Assembly (NCBI GenBank): GCA_050743265.1
Contig: JBOGEN010000219.1
Location: 1-24,636 of the forward strand
From: JBOGEN01 sp050743265
GTDB taxonomy: Bacteria > Actinomycetota > Actinomycetes > JBOGEN01
Direction: 5' to 3'
DNA: 24,636 bases
Both the position numbers and the translations under genes were made by a program. The notes under the pieces are model-generated. The model did not search any database. It was not told the origin of the DNA and was given only the letters and a program-made list of their open reading frames with translations. Shown here in pieces: positions 7,219-15,174 of this stretch. Every line of letters begins with the position of its first letter. Position 1 is the stretch's first letter.

Positions 7219-8739
7219 CTAGGGCCCGGCGTCGTCCCCGGGGAGACCCAGCCTGCGGTAGCGGCTGAGCCGGCCGGCGAGGCGGTCCTCCGCGGGCTGG
7301 CCCAGCAGGCGGACCAGCTCGTGCTCGAGCAGACCGCCGAGCCGGTCGCAGAAGGCGTCCGGCTCGTCCGCGGCGTCGGGACGCTCGGCGACCACCCGGT
7401 CGACGATGCCGTGGCGGAGCAGGTCGAGGGACCGTACGCCCTGGCGGTCGGCCAGCTCGGGGGCACGCGCCGTGGTCCGGTAGAGGATCGCCGAGGCGCC
7501 CTCGGGCGGCAGCGGCGACAGCCAGCCGTGCTGTGCGGCGAGCACCCGGTCCGCGGGCACCAGGGCGAGGGCCCCACCCCCGGCGCCCTCGCCGAGCAGG
7601 ACGCAGAGGGTCGGCGCGTCGAGCATGACGAGCTCGGCCAGGCACCGGGCGATCTCGGCGGCCAGGCCACCCTCCTCGGCGTCCTTGCTGAGCGCCGCGC
7701 CGGCCGTGTCGATCACGGTGACGAGCGGCAGCCGCAGCTCGCCGGCGAGGCGCATCCCGCGCTGGGCCTCACGCAGCCCGGCCGGGCCGAGCGGCTGGCC
7801 GACGGTCTGGCGGGCCCGGTCCTGGCCCAGCAGGACGCACGGAGCCGCACCGAACCGGGCTAGCGCCAGCCGCAGCCCTGGCTCGCTCTCACCCGCCCCG
7901 GTGCCGTGCAGGGGAGTCACGTCGTGTGCGGCCCGGCGCAGCAGCTCGCGGACCCCGGGGCGCTCCGGGCGTCGGGACCGCTCGATCGACTCCCAGGCGG
8001 GGATGTCCGGCAGCGGCTCACGCGGCACGTCCGGGACGTGCGGGAGCCCCTCGACACGGGCCAGCAGGACGTTGAGCGCCCGGTCCGCGATCTCGGCGAG
8101 GCCCTGGTGCGGCAGGACGGCGTCGATGAGGCCGTTCCGGTACAGGTTCTCCGCGGTCTGCACGCCCTCGGGGAAGGGCTCGCCGTAGAGCGCCTCGTAC
8201 ACCCGGGGGCCGAGGAACCCCACCATCGCCTCGGGCTCGGCGACGGTGACATGTCCGAGCGACCCCCAGGAGGCGAACACGCCCCCGGTCGTCGGGTCAC
8301 GCAGATACACCAGGTACGGCAGGCCCGACCGGCGGTGCACGGCGATGGCCGCGGAGATCTTGACCATGGTGAGGAAGGCGACCGTGCCCTCCTGCATCCG
8401 CGTGCCGCCGGAGACCGGGGCGGCGAGAAGCGGCAGCCCCTCGGCGGTGGCCCGCTCGACGGCGAGGACGAGGCGCTCCGCGGCGGCCACCCCGATCGAG
8501 CCGGCGAGGAAGTCGAACTCGCAGGCGACGACGGCCACGCGTCGCCCCCGGAGCAGTCCCTCGCCGGTGACCACGGACTCGTCGACCCCGCTGCGCTCCG
8601 CGGCGCGGTCCAGGGCCTTCGCGTAGTCGGCGTCGCCCCCGGTGACGTCGACGGGGGTGGTGTCCCAGCGCGTCCAGGTGCCCTCGTCGAGGACGGAGCG
8701 GATGAGGTCCGCGGCCGACGTGCGCCGTCCGGAGGTCAT
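7219..8739 (-). CDS. Fused AccD-AccA type carboxyltransferase
   Basis: 506 aa joining a beta-type and an alpha-type acyl-CoA carboxyltransferase half (crotonase fold). The beta half shows SGGTRMQEG (110-118) and PTTGGVFASWG (149-159). The alpha half shows IDTAGA (343-348), GEGAGGGALAL (383-393) and PPEGASAIL (411-419). No CxxC zinc ribbon precedes the beta half. Such domains move a carboxyl group between biotin and acyl-CoA, or in malonate decarboxylase relatives decarboxylate a malonyl thioester. The start is the ATG at 8739, which overlaps the CoA transferase stop (ATGA), so the two are translationally coupled. No biotin carboxylase or biotin carrier is in the window. Context suggests malonyl- or methylmalonyl-CoA as substrate; decarboxylation is inference. 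Confidence 0.87.
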   Translation of the reverse strand: MTSGRRTSAADLIRSVLDEGTWTRWDTTPVDVTGGDADYAKALDRAAERSGVDESVVTGEGLLRGRRVAVVACEFDFLAGSIGVAAAERLVLAVERATAEGLPLLAAPVSGGTRMQEGTVAFLTMVKISAAIAVHRRSGLPYLVYLRDPTTGGVFASWGSLGHVTVAEPEAMVGFLGPRVYEALYGEPFPEGVQTAENLYRNGLIDAVLPHQGLAEIADRALNVLLARVEGLPHVPDVPREPLPDIPAWESIERSRRPERPGVRELLRRAAHDVTPLHGTGAGESEPGLRLALARFGAAPCVLLGQDRARQTVGQPLGPAGLREAQRGMRLAGELRLPLVTVIDTAGAALSKDAEEGGLAAEIARCLAELVMLDAPTLCVLLGEGAGGGALALVPADRVLAAQHGWLSPLPPEGASAILYRTTARAPELADRQGVRSLDLLRHGIVDRVVAERPDAADEPDAFCDRLGGLLEHELVRLLGQPAEDRLAGRLSRYRRLGLPGDDAGP

Positions 8740-9911
8740 CCGGTGGGATCCCCGCCGTCCGCGGCGTACAGCCATGCCCGGACCGCCTCGTCGTGCTGGC
8801 CGAGGGTGGGCGGTGCCTCGTGCTCGCGGCGCCCCCCGGCGTCGAAGCGCAGCGGCGGCCCGGGCAGGGACACCGGCCCCAGCGTGGAGTGGTCGGTCTC
8901 GAGGAGAAGGCCCTGCGAGAGGGCCTGCTCCCATCCGTAGACCCGGTCGAAGGTCCGTACCTCGCCCGCGGGGACGCCGATCTCGGCGAGCTGCGGAAGC
9001 CAGTGACTCAGCGGTTTCGTGACGAAGGCCGCCTCGATCTCGTCGACGAGGGCGTCCCTGTTGCCCACCCGGTCGGGGTTGGTGGCGAAGCGCGGGTCCT
9101 CCGCGTCGATGTCGACCAGCGGGGCGAGCCGCCGCCACAGGCCCTCGCTGCCCACGGCGATCTGCAGCAGCCCGTCGGCGCAGCGGAACGCGCCGTACGG
9201 AGAGATGGACGGGTGGTGGTTGCCCTGGGCGTGCGGCACCTGCCCGCCGGCGGTGTACCGGGTGCCCTGGTACGCGTGCACGCCGACGATGGCCGCGAGC
9301 AGGGAGGTGCGGACGACGTCGCCGCGGCCGGTCCGCTCGCGCTCGTGCAGGGCGGCGACCGCGCCGTACGCCCCGTACATGCCGGCGAGCAGGTCGCCGA
9401 TGGGCACGCCGACCTTGGTCGGGTGGTCGGGGTCGGGACCGGTGATGCTCATCAGCCCGGCCTCGCCCTGGGCGATCTGGTCGTACCCGGCACGCCCGCC
9501 CTCGGGCCCGTCGTGGCCGAAGCCGGTGATGGACAGGATGACCAGCCGCGGGTTGATCTCGTGCAGCCGCTCGACCGTGAACCCGAGCCGGTCGAGCACA
9601 CCGGGCCGGAAGTTCTCGACGAGGACGTCGGACCGGCGGACCAGGCGGGCCAGCAGGGTCCGGCCGTCCTCGGTCTTGAGGTCGAGCGTCACCGACTCCT
9701 TGTTGCGGTTGCAGGAGAGGAAGTACGTGGACTCCCGGGCCTCCGGCGGGCCGACGAACGGCGGGCCCCACCCCCGGGAGTCGTCCCCGCCGGACGGGTT
9801 CTCGACCTTGATCACGCGGGCGCCGAGGTCGCCGAGCATCATCGCCGCGTGCGGGCCGGCGAGGGCGCGGGACAAGTCGAGCACGACGACGTCGGACAGC
9901 GGGCCGGACAT
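8736..9911 (-). CDS. Family III CoA transferase (CaiB/BaiF type)
   Basis: Moves CoA between acyl-CoA and a carboxylic acid by an aspartyl-CoA thioester route, as a cytosolic interlocked dimer. The 391 aa begin with the family's VVVLDLSRALAGPHAAMMLGDLGARVIKVE. They continue with SCNRNKESVTLDL (66-78), VENFRPG (98-104) and IGDLLAGMYGAYGA (171-184), whose D173 corresponds to the catalytic Asp. The ATG at 9911 is chosen because the family starts there and GGAGG precedes it by 4 bases; an upstream GTG adds only an Arg/Pro-rich stretch. It is coupled by an ATGA overlap to the fused carboxyltransferase. A (methyl)malonate or ureido-acid substrate is suggested by the neighbours but not shown by sequence. 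Confidence 0.9.
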   Translation of the reverse strand: MSGPLSDVVVLDLSRALAGPHAAMMLGDLGARVIKVENPSGGDDSRGWGPPFVGPPEARESTYFLSCNRNKESVTLDLKTEDGRTLLARLVRRSDVLVENFRPGVLDRLGFTVERLHEINPRLVILSITGFGHDGPEGGRAGYDQIAQGEAGLMSITGPDPDHPTKVGVPIGDLLAGMYGAYGAVAALHERERTGRGDVVRTSLLAAIVGVHAYQGTRYTAGGQVPHAQGNHHPSISPYGAFRCADGLLQIAVGSEGLWRRLAPLVDIDAEDPRFATNPDRVGNRDALVDEIEAAFVTKPLSHWLPQLAEIGVPAGEVRTFDRVYGWEQALSQGLLLETDHSTLGPVSLPGPPLRFDAGGRREHEAPPTLGQHDEAVRAWLYAADGGDPTG

Positions 9912-9995
9912 CCATCCTCCGTGGCAGGGCGGTCGACGGCGGGCGCCAGGACGCGGGCGCCCAACCACGTGAGCCTAGGACGGACGCCTGCACCA

Positions 9996-10026
9996 CGGCA
10001 CGGCAGCCTGTCGCCCCGGCACGGCA
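9996..10026. promoter_or_regulatory. Direct repeat upstream of the CoA transferase
   Basis: The decamer CGGCACGGCA occurs at 9996-10005 and 10017-10026, a 21-bp period (two helical turns). A partial copy, CACGGCA, lies at 10031-10037. The repeats sit 85-115 bases before the CoA transferase ATG in the 152-base gap after hyuB. Spacing on one helix face suggests protein binding; no -10/-35 pair is clear, so a separate promoter here is unproven. Confidence 0.3.
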
Positions 10027-10063
10027 CCGCCACGGCAGGCCGACGCGCGAACGCGGCGGATGC

Positions 10064-11971
10064 TCAGAGCACGTCGACGTCGGCGTGCGTGGCGCCGCCG
10101 GACAGGCGGGCGTAGCCCGGCCCGCGGTCGAAGAACGGCTCGTCCCCGGTGCGGGCCACACGCCGCTCGGCACGCCGTGCGTCGGTCGCGGCCTCGTCGG
10201 CGACGACCATGTCCCCGTCCCGCCGCAGGACGACCCCGTAGTCGTCGTACGCCCCGACGACCGAGACCTTGCCCCACGTCACGTCACGGACGACCTGCTG
10301 CACCGGGCGCTCGAGCGGGTCGCCCCACCCCCCACCGCCGGTGGTGCGGATGCGGATCACCTCGCCCGCGCGGACGGGCTCGTCGTCGGCCAGCGCGTCG
10401 ACCTCGCGCTCATGCGGGCCGCCGGGGTCGACGATGACCTGGAACGGGCGCCCGGCGCGTCCTCCGCGTACGCCCCAGCAGGCGAGGATCGAGCGGTCCG
10501 CGATGGACATGAAGTGGGCATCGCGCAGCACCCGGATGTGCTTCTCGTACCCGAGCCCGCCACGGAAGCGTCCCGCGCCGCCGGAGTCGACGGCGAGCCC
10601 GAGCCGCTCGACGAGGAAGGGGAAGCGCGACTCGCTGAACTCGGTGGGCAGGTTCCGCGAGTCGGGCACGACGTGGATCGTGTCCTCCCCGTCGGCGTAG
10701 TACCGCCCGCCCGAGCCGCCGCCCAGCACCTCCCGCATGAGGTACGGCTCGCCGTCGGCGTCCGTCCCGTACACGCCCGTGTAGCGGATGGTCTCCTGGT
10801 CGGCGGGCATCCGCCCGTCCACCGCCTTGGCGACGACCCCGGCGAGGACGCCGAGCAGGCGCAGGATGACGAACGTCCGCGCGTTGGTGGGCGCGGGGAA
10901 CACGGGCGTCAGCAGCGTCCCCGGCGGCGGGAAGCGCATCTCGAGCAGCGGGACGACCCCCTCGTTGACGTCGAGCTCGGCCATCCGCTCCGGCGTGTCG
11001 GCGAGGTTGCGCAGGATCGGGGCGAGCCACTTGGCGAGGAAGTTGCCGTCCGCGTAGTCGCCGCAGTGGTTGATGGGGCCCTTGGCCTGGGGCGAGGTTC
11101 CGGTGAAGTCGAGCACGAGCTTGGGACCGCCCCCGGGGCCACCGGTGGGCTTCTTGGTCAGGGTGATCCGCTGCGCGTGCAGCCGGGGCTCGTCGACGCC
11201 GTCGTGCTCGGCGTAGTCCTCCCAGACGTAGGTGCCGTCGGGGATCTTGGCGAGGACCTCGCGCTGGAACGTCCGGGTCGTGCTCTCGAGGATCGCGTCG
11301 AAGCACGTCTCGACCGCCGCGCGGCCGTACCGGTCGAAGAGCTCGCCGAGGCGGCGCGCCCCCATGAGGCAGGCCGAGCACTCGGCGTCGAGGTCGGCGG
11401 CCAGGGAGTCCGGCATGCGCGAGTTGCGGGTCATGATGCGCAGCGCCGCCTCGTTGCGGAGGCCGGCGTCCCAGAGTCTGATCGGCGGCACCATGAGCCC
11501 CTCCTCGAACACGCTCGTGGCGTGCGAGGGCATCGAGCCGGGGACGGCCCCGCCGATGTCGTCGTGGTGACCGAACGCCTGCACGAACGCGACGACCTCA
11601 GGTCCCTGCGCACCGTCGACGAACACGGGGACGGTGACGCAGAGGTCGGGCAGGTGCCCGATGCCGCCCTCGGAGAGGTACACGTCGTTGTGGAAGAAGA
11701 CGTCGCCCGGCCGCATCGTCTCCAGAGGAAAGTCGCGCACGACCGGGTGCACGAGCGCGGAGTACGAGCGGCCGGTGAGCTTGCGGAGCCTGCGGTCGTG
11801 GATGCCGGCGCGGAAGTCGTGTGCGTCCCGGATCATCGGCGAGCGCGCCGTCCGCCCGATGGCGGTCTCCACCTCCGTCTCGACGGACGCCAACGTGCCC
11901 TCGACGATCTCGACGAGCACCGGGTCGGCGGAGCCGGGGTCAGGAGCGACCCGGCCCGTGGAGGTATTCAC
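10064..11971 (-). CDS. hyuB: Hydantoinase B / oxoprolinase-type subunit
   Basis: Hydrolytic beta subunit of ATP-dependent HyuAB enzymes, which act on cyclic amides and ureides (N-methylhydantoinase, oxoprolinase, caprolactamase) and whose relatives include carboxylases. The 635 aa are full length, with HPVVRDFPLETMRPGDVFFHNDVY (starting at residue 75), HLPDLCVTVPVF (106-117), AFGHHDDIGGAVPGSMP (132-148; metal-site His and Asp) and the C-terminal GGGGWGDPLERP (545-556). It starts at GTG (11971) with AGGAGG upstream inside hyuA, and the GTG overlaps the hyuA stop (GTGA). No third small acetone-carboxylase-type subunit is seen. The product ends 93 residues past the TTGGGGWG motif, a little longer than many relatives. 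Substrate unknown. Confidence 0.93.
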   Translation of the reverse strand: MNTSTGRVAPDPGSADPVLVEIVEGTLASVETEVETAIGRTARSPMIRDAHDFRAGIHDRRLRKLTGRSYSALVHPVVRDFPLETMRPGDVFFHNDVYLSEGGIGHLPDLCVTVPVFVDGAQGPEVVAFVQAFGHHDDIGGAVPGSMPSHATSVFEEGLMVPPIRLWDAGLRNEAALRIMTRNSRMPDSLAADLDAECSACLMGARRLGELFDRYGRAAVETCFDAILESTTRTFQREVLAKIPDGTYVWEDYAEHDGVDEPRLHAQRITLTKKPTGGPGGGPKLVLDFTGTSPQAKGPINHCGDYADGNFLAKWLAPILRNLADTPERMAELDVNEGVVPLLEMRFPPPGTLLTPVFPAPTNARTFVILRLLGVLAGVVAKAVDGRMPADQETIRYTGVYGTDADGEPYLMREVLGGGSGGRYYADGEDTIHVVPDSRNLPTEFSESRFPFLVERLGLAVDSGGAGRFRGGLGYEKHIRVLRDAHFMSIADRSILACWGVRGGRAGRPFQVIVDPGGPHEREVDALADDEPVRAGEVIRIRTTGGGGWGDPLERPVQQVVRDVTWGKVSVVGAYDDYGVVLRRDGDMVVADEAATDARRAERRVARTGDEPFFDRGPGYARLSGGATHADVDVL

Positions 11972-14190
11972 CTGCTGCCCTCCTGCGTCCGGGTGACCAC
12001 GAGGTTGCCGTAGCCGTCCACGCGTACGGCGTAGCCGGGATGGACGGGGAGCGTGGAGCCGAACTCCTCCACGATCGCGGGACCGGCGAACGTGTCCCCG
12101 GCACGCAGGTCCGGCCGCCAGAACACCGGGGTGTCCACGGGCGCGTCGTCGAAGAACACCGGCCGTACGCCGGTTCTGGCCCGGCCGGGGTCACCGTCCC
12201 CGGCGGCGGCCTCGACGAGGACCGGGCGCCGGATCGGCCCCACGCCGGTGACCCGCAGGTTGACCCACTCGACCTGCTGGCGTGGCCTGCCGGTCGCGCT
12301 CGTCGCCTCGCTCCTCCCTCGCTCGCCTCCTCGCCGCTCGGGATCGCCCCGGAAGCAGTAGCCGTACAGCGCCTCGTGGGCGTCGTGGAACGCCGCGGTG
12401 ACGGCGTCGGCGAACGCCGCGTCCACCGCGCCGTCCGGCGCGGGCACGCGGACCTCGAACGCCTGGCCGAAGTAGCGCAGGTCGACAGAGCGGAGGAACC
12501 GGTGCTCGGCCGGTGCGAAGCCCTCACGGTGCAGCGCGGCGGCGGCACGCGCGGTGAGCTCGTCGAGCACGTGGCCCACCGCCTCGAGGTCGAGGTCGGC
12601 GTACCTGCTCACCGCGGTCTGCACGTAGTCGTTCTTCACGTCGACGGTGAGCAGCCCGAACGCGGACACGGTGCCGGGGTTCAGCGGGACGACGACACCG
12701 CTGAGCCCGAGCACGTCGACGAGCCGGCACGCCAGCAGCGACCCGGAGCCGCCGAACGTCGTCATCACGAAGTCGCGGACGTCGAGCCCGCGCTTGACGG
12801 TGATCTGGCGCAGCGCGTTGGCCTGGTTCCAGGCCGAGATCTCGAGGATGCCGCGGGCGCACTGCTCGACGCCGAGGCCGAGGGTGCCGGCGAGCTTGGT
12901 GAGGCCCGCGCGGGCGGCGTCGGCGTCGAGGGGGATCTCGCCGCCGAGCAGGTGCGGCGGGATCCGGCCGAGCAGGACGTGCGCGTCGGTGATGGTCGGC
13001 TCGGTGCCGCCCTTGGCGTAGCACAGCGGGCCCGGGTCCGCTCCGGCCGAGTGAGGGCCGACCTTGAGCGTGCCCTCCGGAGACACCCACGCGATCGAGC
13101 CGCCCCCGGCGCCGACCGTGACGACGTCGATCATCGGGATCTTGGACGGGAACGCGCCCACCGACCCCTCGGTGGTCAGGGTCGGCTCGCCGCCGAGAAC
13201 GACGGACACGTCGGTGGACGTACCGCCGCCGTCCAGGGTGACGACCTTGTCGAAACCGGCGCGTCCGGCGACGAGCGCCGCCCCGAGCGCGCCGGCCGCG
13301 GGACCCGAGAGCACCGTCGTGATCGGCTGGTGTACGACCTCGTCCGCGCTGAGCACGCCGCCGTTGGACTTCATGACGGCGAACGGGACGCGGCGCGACC
13401 TCTGGTGCCGCCCCGGCTCCCCCGACGTGAACGCGTCGAGGCGGTCACGGATCTCCGCGATGTAGTGCCGCATCGCCGGCTTGACGGCCGCGTCCACCAG
13501 AGTGGTGACACTTCGCTCGTACTCCCGGTACTCGCGCAGCACCTCGGACGAGATCGAGACCACGGCGTCCGGGTGCTCGGCCGCGAGGACGTCACGCATC
13601 CGTTGCTCGTGGTCCGGGTTGGCGTACGCGTGGAGCAGGCAGACCCCGATCGTGTCGACTCCCCGCGCGCGGAACCACTGCGCCGCCGCGACCGCGCCGG
13701 CCGTGTCGAACGGGCGCACCTCCTGCCCCCGGAAGTCGAGGCGCCCGCCGACCGTCCGAACAAGGTCCACCGGCACGATGCGGTCCGGCTTGACCCAGAA
13801 GTAGGAGTTTCCGTACCCGTCCGGCACCGACTGGCGGGCGATCTCGAGGACGAACTCGTACCCCTCGGTGGTGACGAACCCGAGCGTGCCGACCTTGCCC
13901 TCGAGCAGCTGGTTCGTCGCGACCGTGGTGCCGTGGCTCACCGAGGTGAGCGCGTCGCCGGACGCGCCCAGAAGTCCGAGCACCTTGTGCACGCCGTCCA
14001 TGAAGCCCTCGGCCGGGTTGGCCGGCGTGGAGGGTGTCTTCGTGGTCGTGAGCACCCCGGTCCGCTCGTCCAAGGCCACGACGTCGGTGAAGGTGCCGCC
14101 GGTGTCGATCCCCAGCCGCAGGTGGCTGCGGTGCGGGGCCACGTCGCCGCGGCGCGGCGAGGTGTCGGAGTGCTCGGCCATGACGGCCAT
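11968..14190 (-). CDS. hyuA: Hydantoinase A / oxoprolinase-type ATPase subunit
   Basis: ATP-binding alpha subunit (actin-like ATPase fold) that phosphorylates the substrate amide for cleavage with HyuB. The 740 aa show GIDTGGTFTDVVAL (27-40), the middle-domain VTLDGGGTSTDVSVV and GAGGGSIAW, and a C-terminal domain ending near GYAVRVDGYGNLVV. An Arg/Gly/Glu-rich insertion (about 614-636) sits between LYGYC and WVNLRVTGVG, where relatives are short. The start is ATG at 14190 or the in-frame ATG at 14181; neither has a clear Shine-Dalgarno, and the N-terminus before RLGIDTGG is longer than usual. An inverted repeat lies just upstream. It forms an operon with hyuB. Confidence 0.93.
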   Translation of the reverse strand: MAVMAEHSDTSPRRGDVAPHRSHLRLGIDTGGTFTDVVALDERTGVLTTTKTPSTPANPAEGFMDGVHKVLGLLGASGDALTSVSHGTTVATNQLLEGKVGTLGFVTTEGYEFVLEIARQSVPDGYGNSYFWVKPDRIVPVDLVRTVGGRLDFRGQEVRPFDTAGAVAAAQWFRARGVDTIGVCLLHAYANPDHEQRMRDVLAAEHPDAVVSISSEVLREYREYERSVTTLVDAAVKPAMRHYIAEIRDRLDAFTSGEPGRHQRSRRVPFAVMKSNGGVLSADEVVHQPITTVLSGPAAGALGAALVAGRAGFDKVVTLDGGGTSTDVSVVLGGEPTLTTEGSVGAFPSKIPMIDVVTVGAGGGSIAWVSPEGTLKVGPHSAGADPGPLCYAKGGTEPTITDAHVLLGRIPPHLLGGEIPLDADAARAGLTKLAGTLGLGVEQCARGILEISAWNQANALRQITVKRGLDVRDFVMTTFGGSGSLLACRLVDVLGLSGVVVPLNPGTVSAFGLLTVDVKNDYVQTAVSRYADLDLEAVGHVLDELTARAAAALHREGFAPAEHRFLRSVDLRYFGQAFEVRVPAPDGAVDAAFADAVTAAFHDAHEALYGYCFRGDPERRGGERGRSEATSATGRPRQQVEWVNLRVTGVGPIRRPVLVEAAAGDGDPGRARTGVRPVFFDDAPVDTPVFWRPDLRAGDTFAGPAIVEEFGSTLPVHPGYAVRVDGYGNLVVTRTQEGSR
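12283..12351 (-). repeat. Low-complexity in-frame insertion in hyuA
   Basis: About 69 bases made of overlapping GCTCGC/CCTCGC-like units, read in frame as an Arg/Gly/Glu/Ser-rich loop (residues about 614-636). It interrupts the conserved C-terminal domain without breaking the frame. A comparable GCTCGC-rich patch lies in the SseB linker (about 4610-4660). It may be replication slippage or a small dispersed repeat; only comparison with close relatives can tell. Confidence 0.4.
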
Positions 14191-14219
14191 TCAACAAGCG
14201 CGCGGAGACGGCCCTCTCC

Positions 14220-14251
14220 GGCAACACCTGCCAACGCTGCGGCCGGTGTTG
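14220..14251. promoter_or_regulatory. Candidate operator and inverted repeat upstream of hyuA
   Basis: The 66-base gap between hyuA and the CAP gene holds GGCAAC-AC-CTGCC-AAC (14220-14235), matching the site upstream of carbamate kinase. It also holds a perfect 7-bp inverted repeat, CAACACC (14222-14228) / GGTGTTG (14245-14251), with a 16-base loop. The decamer CCGGTGTTGG (14242-14251 region) is the complement of CCAACACCGG at 7138-7147, giving a second shared word. The position, 30-60 bases before the ATG, suits an operator. Confidence 0.38.
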
Positions 14252-14256
14252 GTGTC

Positions 14257-15060
14257 TCAGCCCCGGCCGAACATCTGGGTCCAGTACGGGGTCCCCCCGT
14301 CCTCGTCCGCGCGGGCGAGCCCCACACCGACCTCGGTGACCTCGCAGTCGAGGATGTTCGCCCGGTGACCGGGGCTGGCCAGCCACGCGGCGACGACGGC
14401 CTCCGGCCCGGGCTGGCCGAACGCGATGTTCTCCGAGGCCGGGCTCGCGTACCCCGCGCGGCGGGCTCGGTCGACGAAGCTGAGGCCGTCCGGGCTGACG
14501 TGGTCGAAGTACGCCGAGGAGGCCATGTCGGCGCTGTGCCGCCGGGCGGCCCTGTGCAGGGCCGGGTCGCGCCGCACCGGGGCGCACCCCTGCCGCGTCC
14601 GCGCGGCGTTGGTGAGGCGGACCACGGCGTTCTCGGCCCGGGTCCGTGCGCTGGTCGCCGCGTCCCGCGGGTCGGGTGCCGGAGCGGGGGTCCGGGTGCT
14701 CTCGCGCTCGGCGGTCGCCGCGGGCTCCGGCGACCGCGTACGGGAGGACGTGGGCGACGGGGACGGATCGGGGGTGTCCCCGACGCCGGGCGTACGGAGC
14801 GCGTGGCGGCTGGCCAGCGCCCTCGCGCGGTCGTCGGACGCATCGGAGAGCACGTTCTCGGCCTGCGGCGCGGGTGAGCGCTCCCCCGTCAAGCGGGCCA
14901 GCAGGTCGTGCGCCGCCGTGTCCCCCACCACGGCACCCGAGGCGAGGACGAGCATCAGGGCGACCCCCGCCCGGGAGCCCTGCGGCCAATGACGGGGACG
15001 GGTCCGGCGAGGGGGCCGCCCAGGGGTCCGGCGTGCGGGACGGCGGCGGTGGCGCGGCAC
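14257..15060 (-). CDS. Secreted or membrane-anchored CAP (SCP/PR-1) domain protein
   Basis: 267-aa extracytoplasmic protein of unknown role. A very basic N-terminus (1-30) precedes a hydrophobic segment (GVALMLVLASGAVVG, 32-46) acting as signal or anchor. A Pro/Ser/Thr-rich linker (about 90-140) leads to a C-terminal CAP domain (143-267). The CAP residues H175, H187 (YFDHVSPDG), E210 (ASENIAFG) and H232 (SPGHRANIL) are visible, and C159 and C239 could form a disulphide. GTG start at 15060, with GAGGAG at spacing 6. The stop lies 66 bases before hyuA on the same strand. It has no evident metabolic link to the cluster and may be a resident cell-envelope gene. Confidence 0.88.
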   Translation of the reverse strand: MPRHRRRPARRTPGRPPRRTRPRHWPQGSRAGVALMLVLASGAVVGDTAAHDLLARLTGERSPAPQAENVLSDASDDRARALASRHALRTPGVGDTPDPSPSPTSSRTRSPEPAATAERESTRTPAPAPDPRDAATSARTRAENAVVRLTNAARTRQGCAPVRRDPALHRAARRHSADMASSAYFDHVSPDGLSFVDRARRAGYASPASENIAFGQPGPEAVVAAWLASPGHRANILDCEVTEVGVGLARADEDGGTPYWTQMFGRG

Positions 15061-15174
15061 GCCTGGCTCCTCTCCCCGGCGGGTTCACCGGGTCGACGAC
15101 ACGTGTCTCGCCCCCGAGAAACGTGCCGACCATGGTGGCGTACGCGGTGCGGCGGACCCGACCGGGGTGGGGGC

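Noticed and set aside
10064..14190. Acetone or acetophenone carboxylase
   Set aside because: The extra small subunits of these carboxylases are not present, and no ketone-related genes are nearby. HyuAB with amide or ureide substrates fits better.
11821..14877. Very long plus-strand open frames opposite hyuA/hyuB, opposite the large hydroxylase subunit (17466-19583) and opposite 10085-12013
   Set aside because: They mirror well-recognised genes on the minus strand; their products are His/Arg/Gly-rich without any family motif, as expected for antisense frames in very GC-rich DNA.
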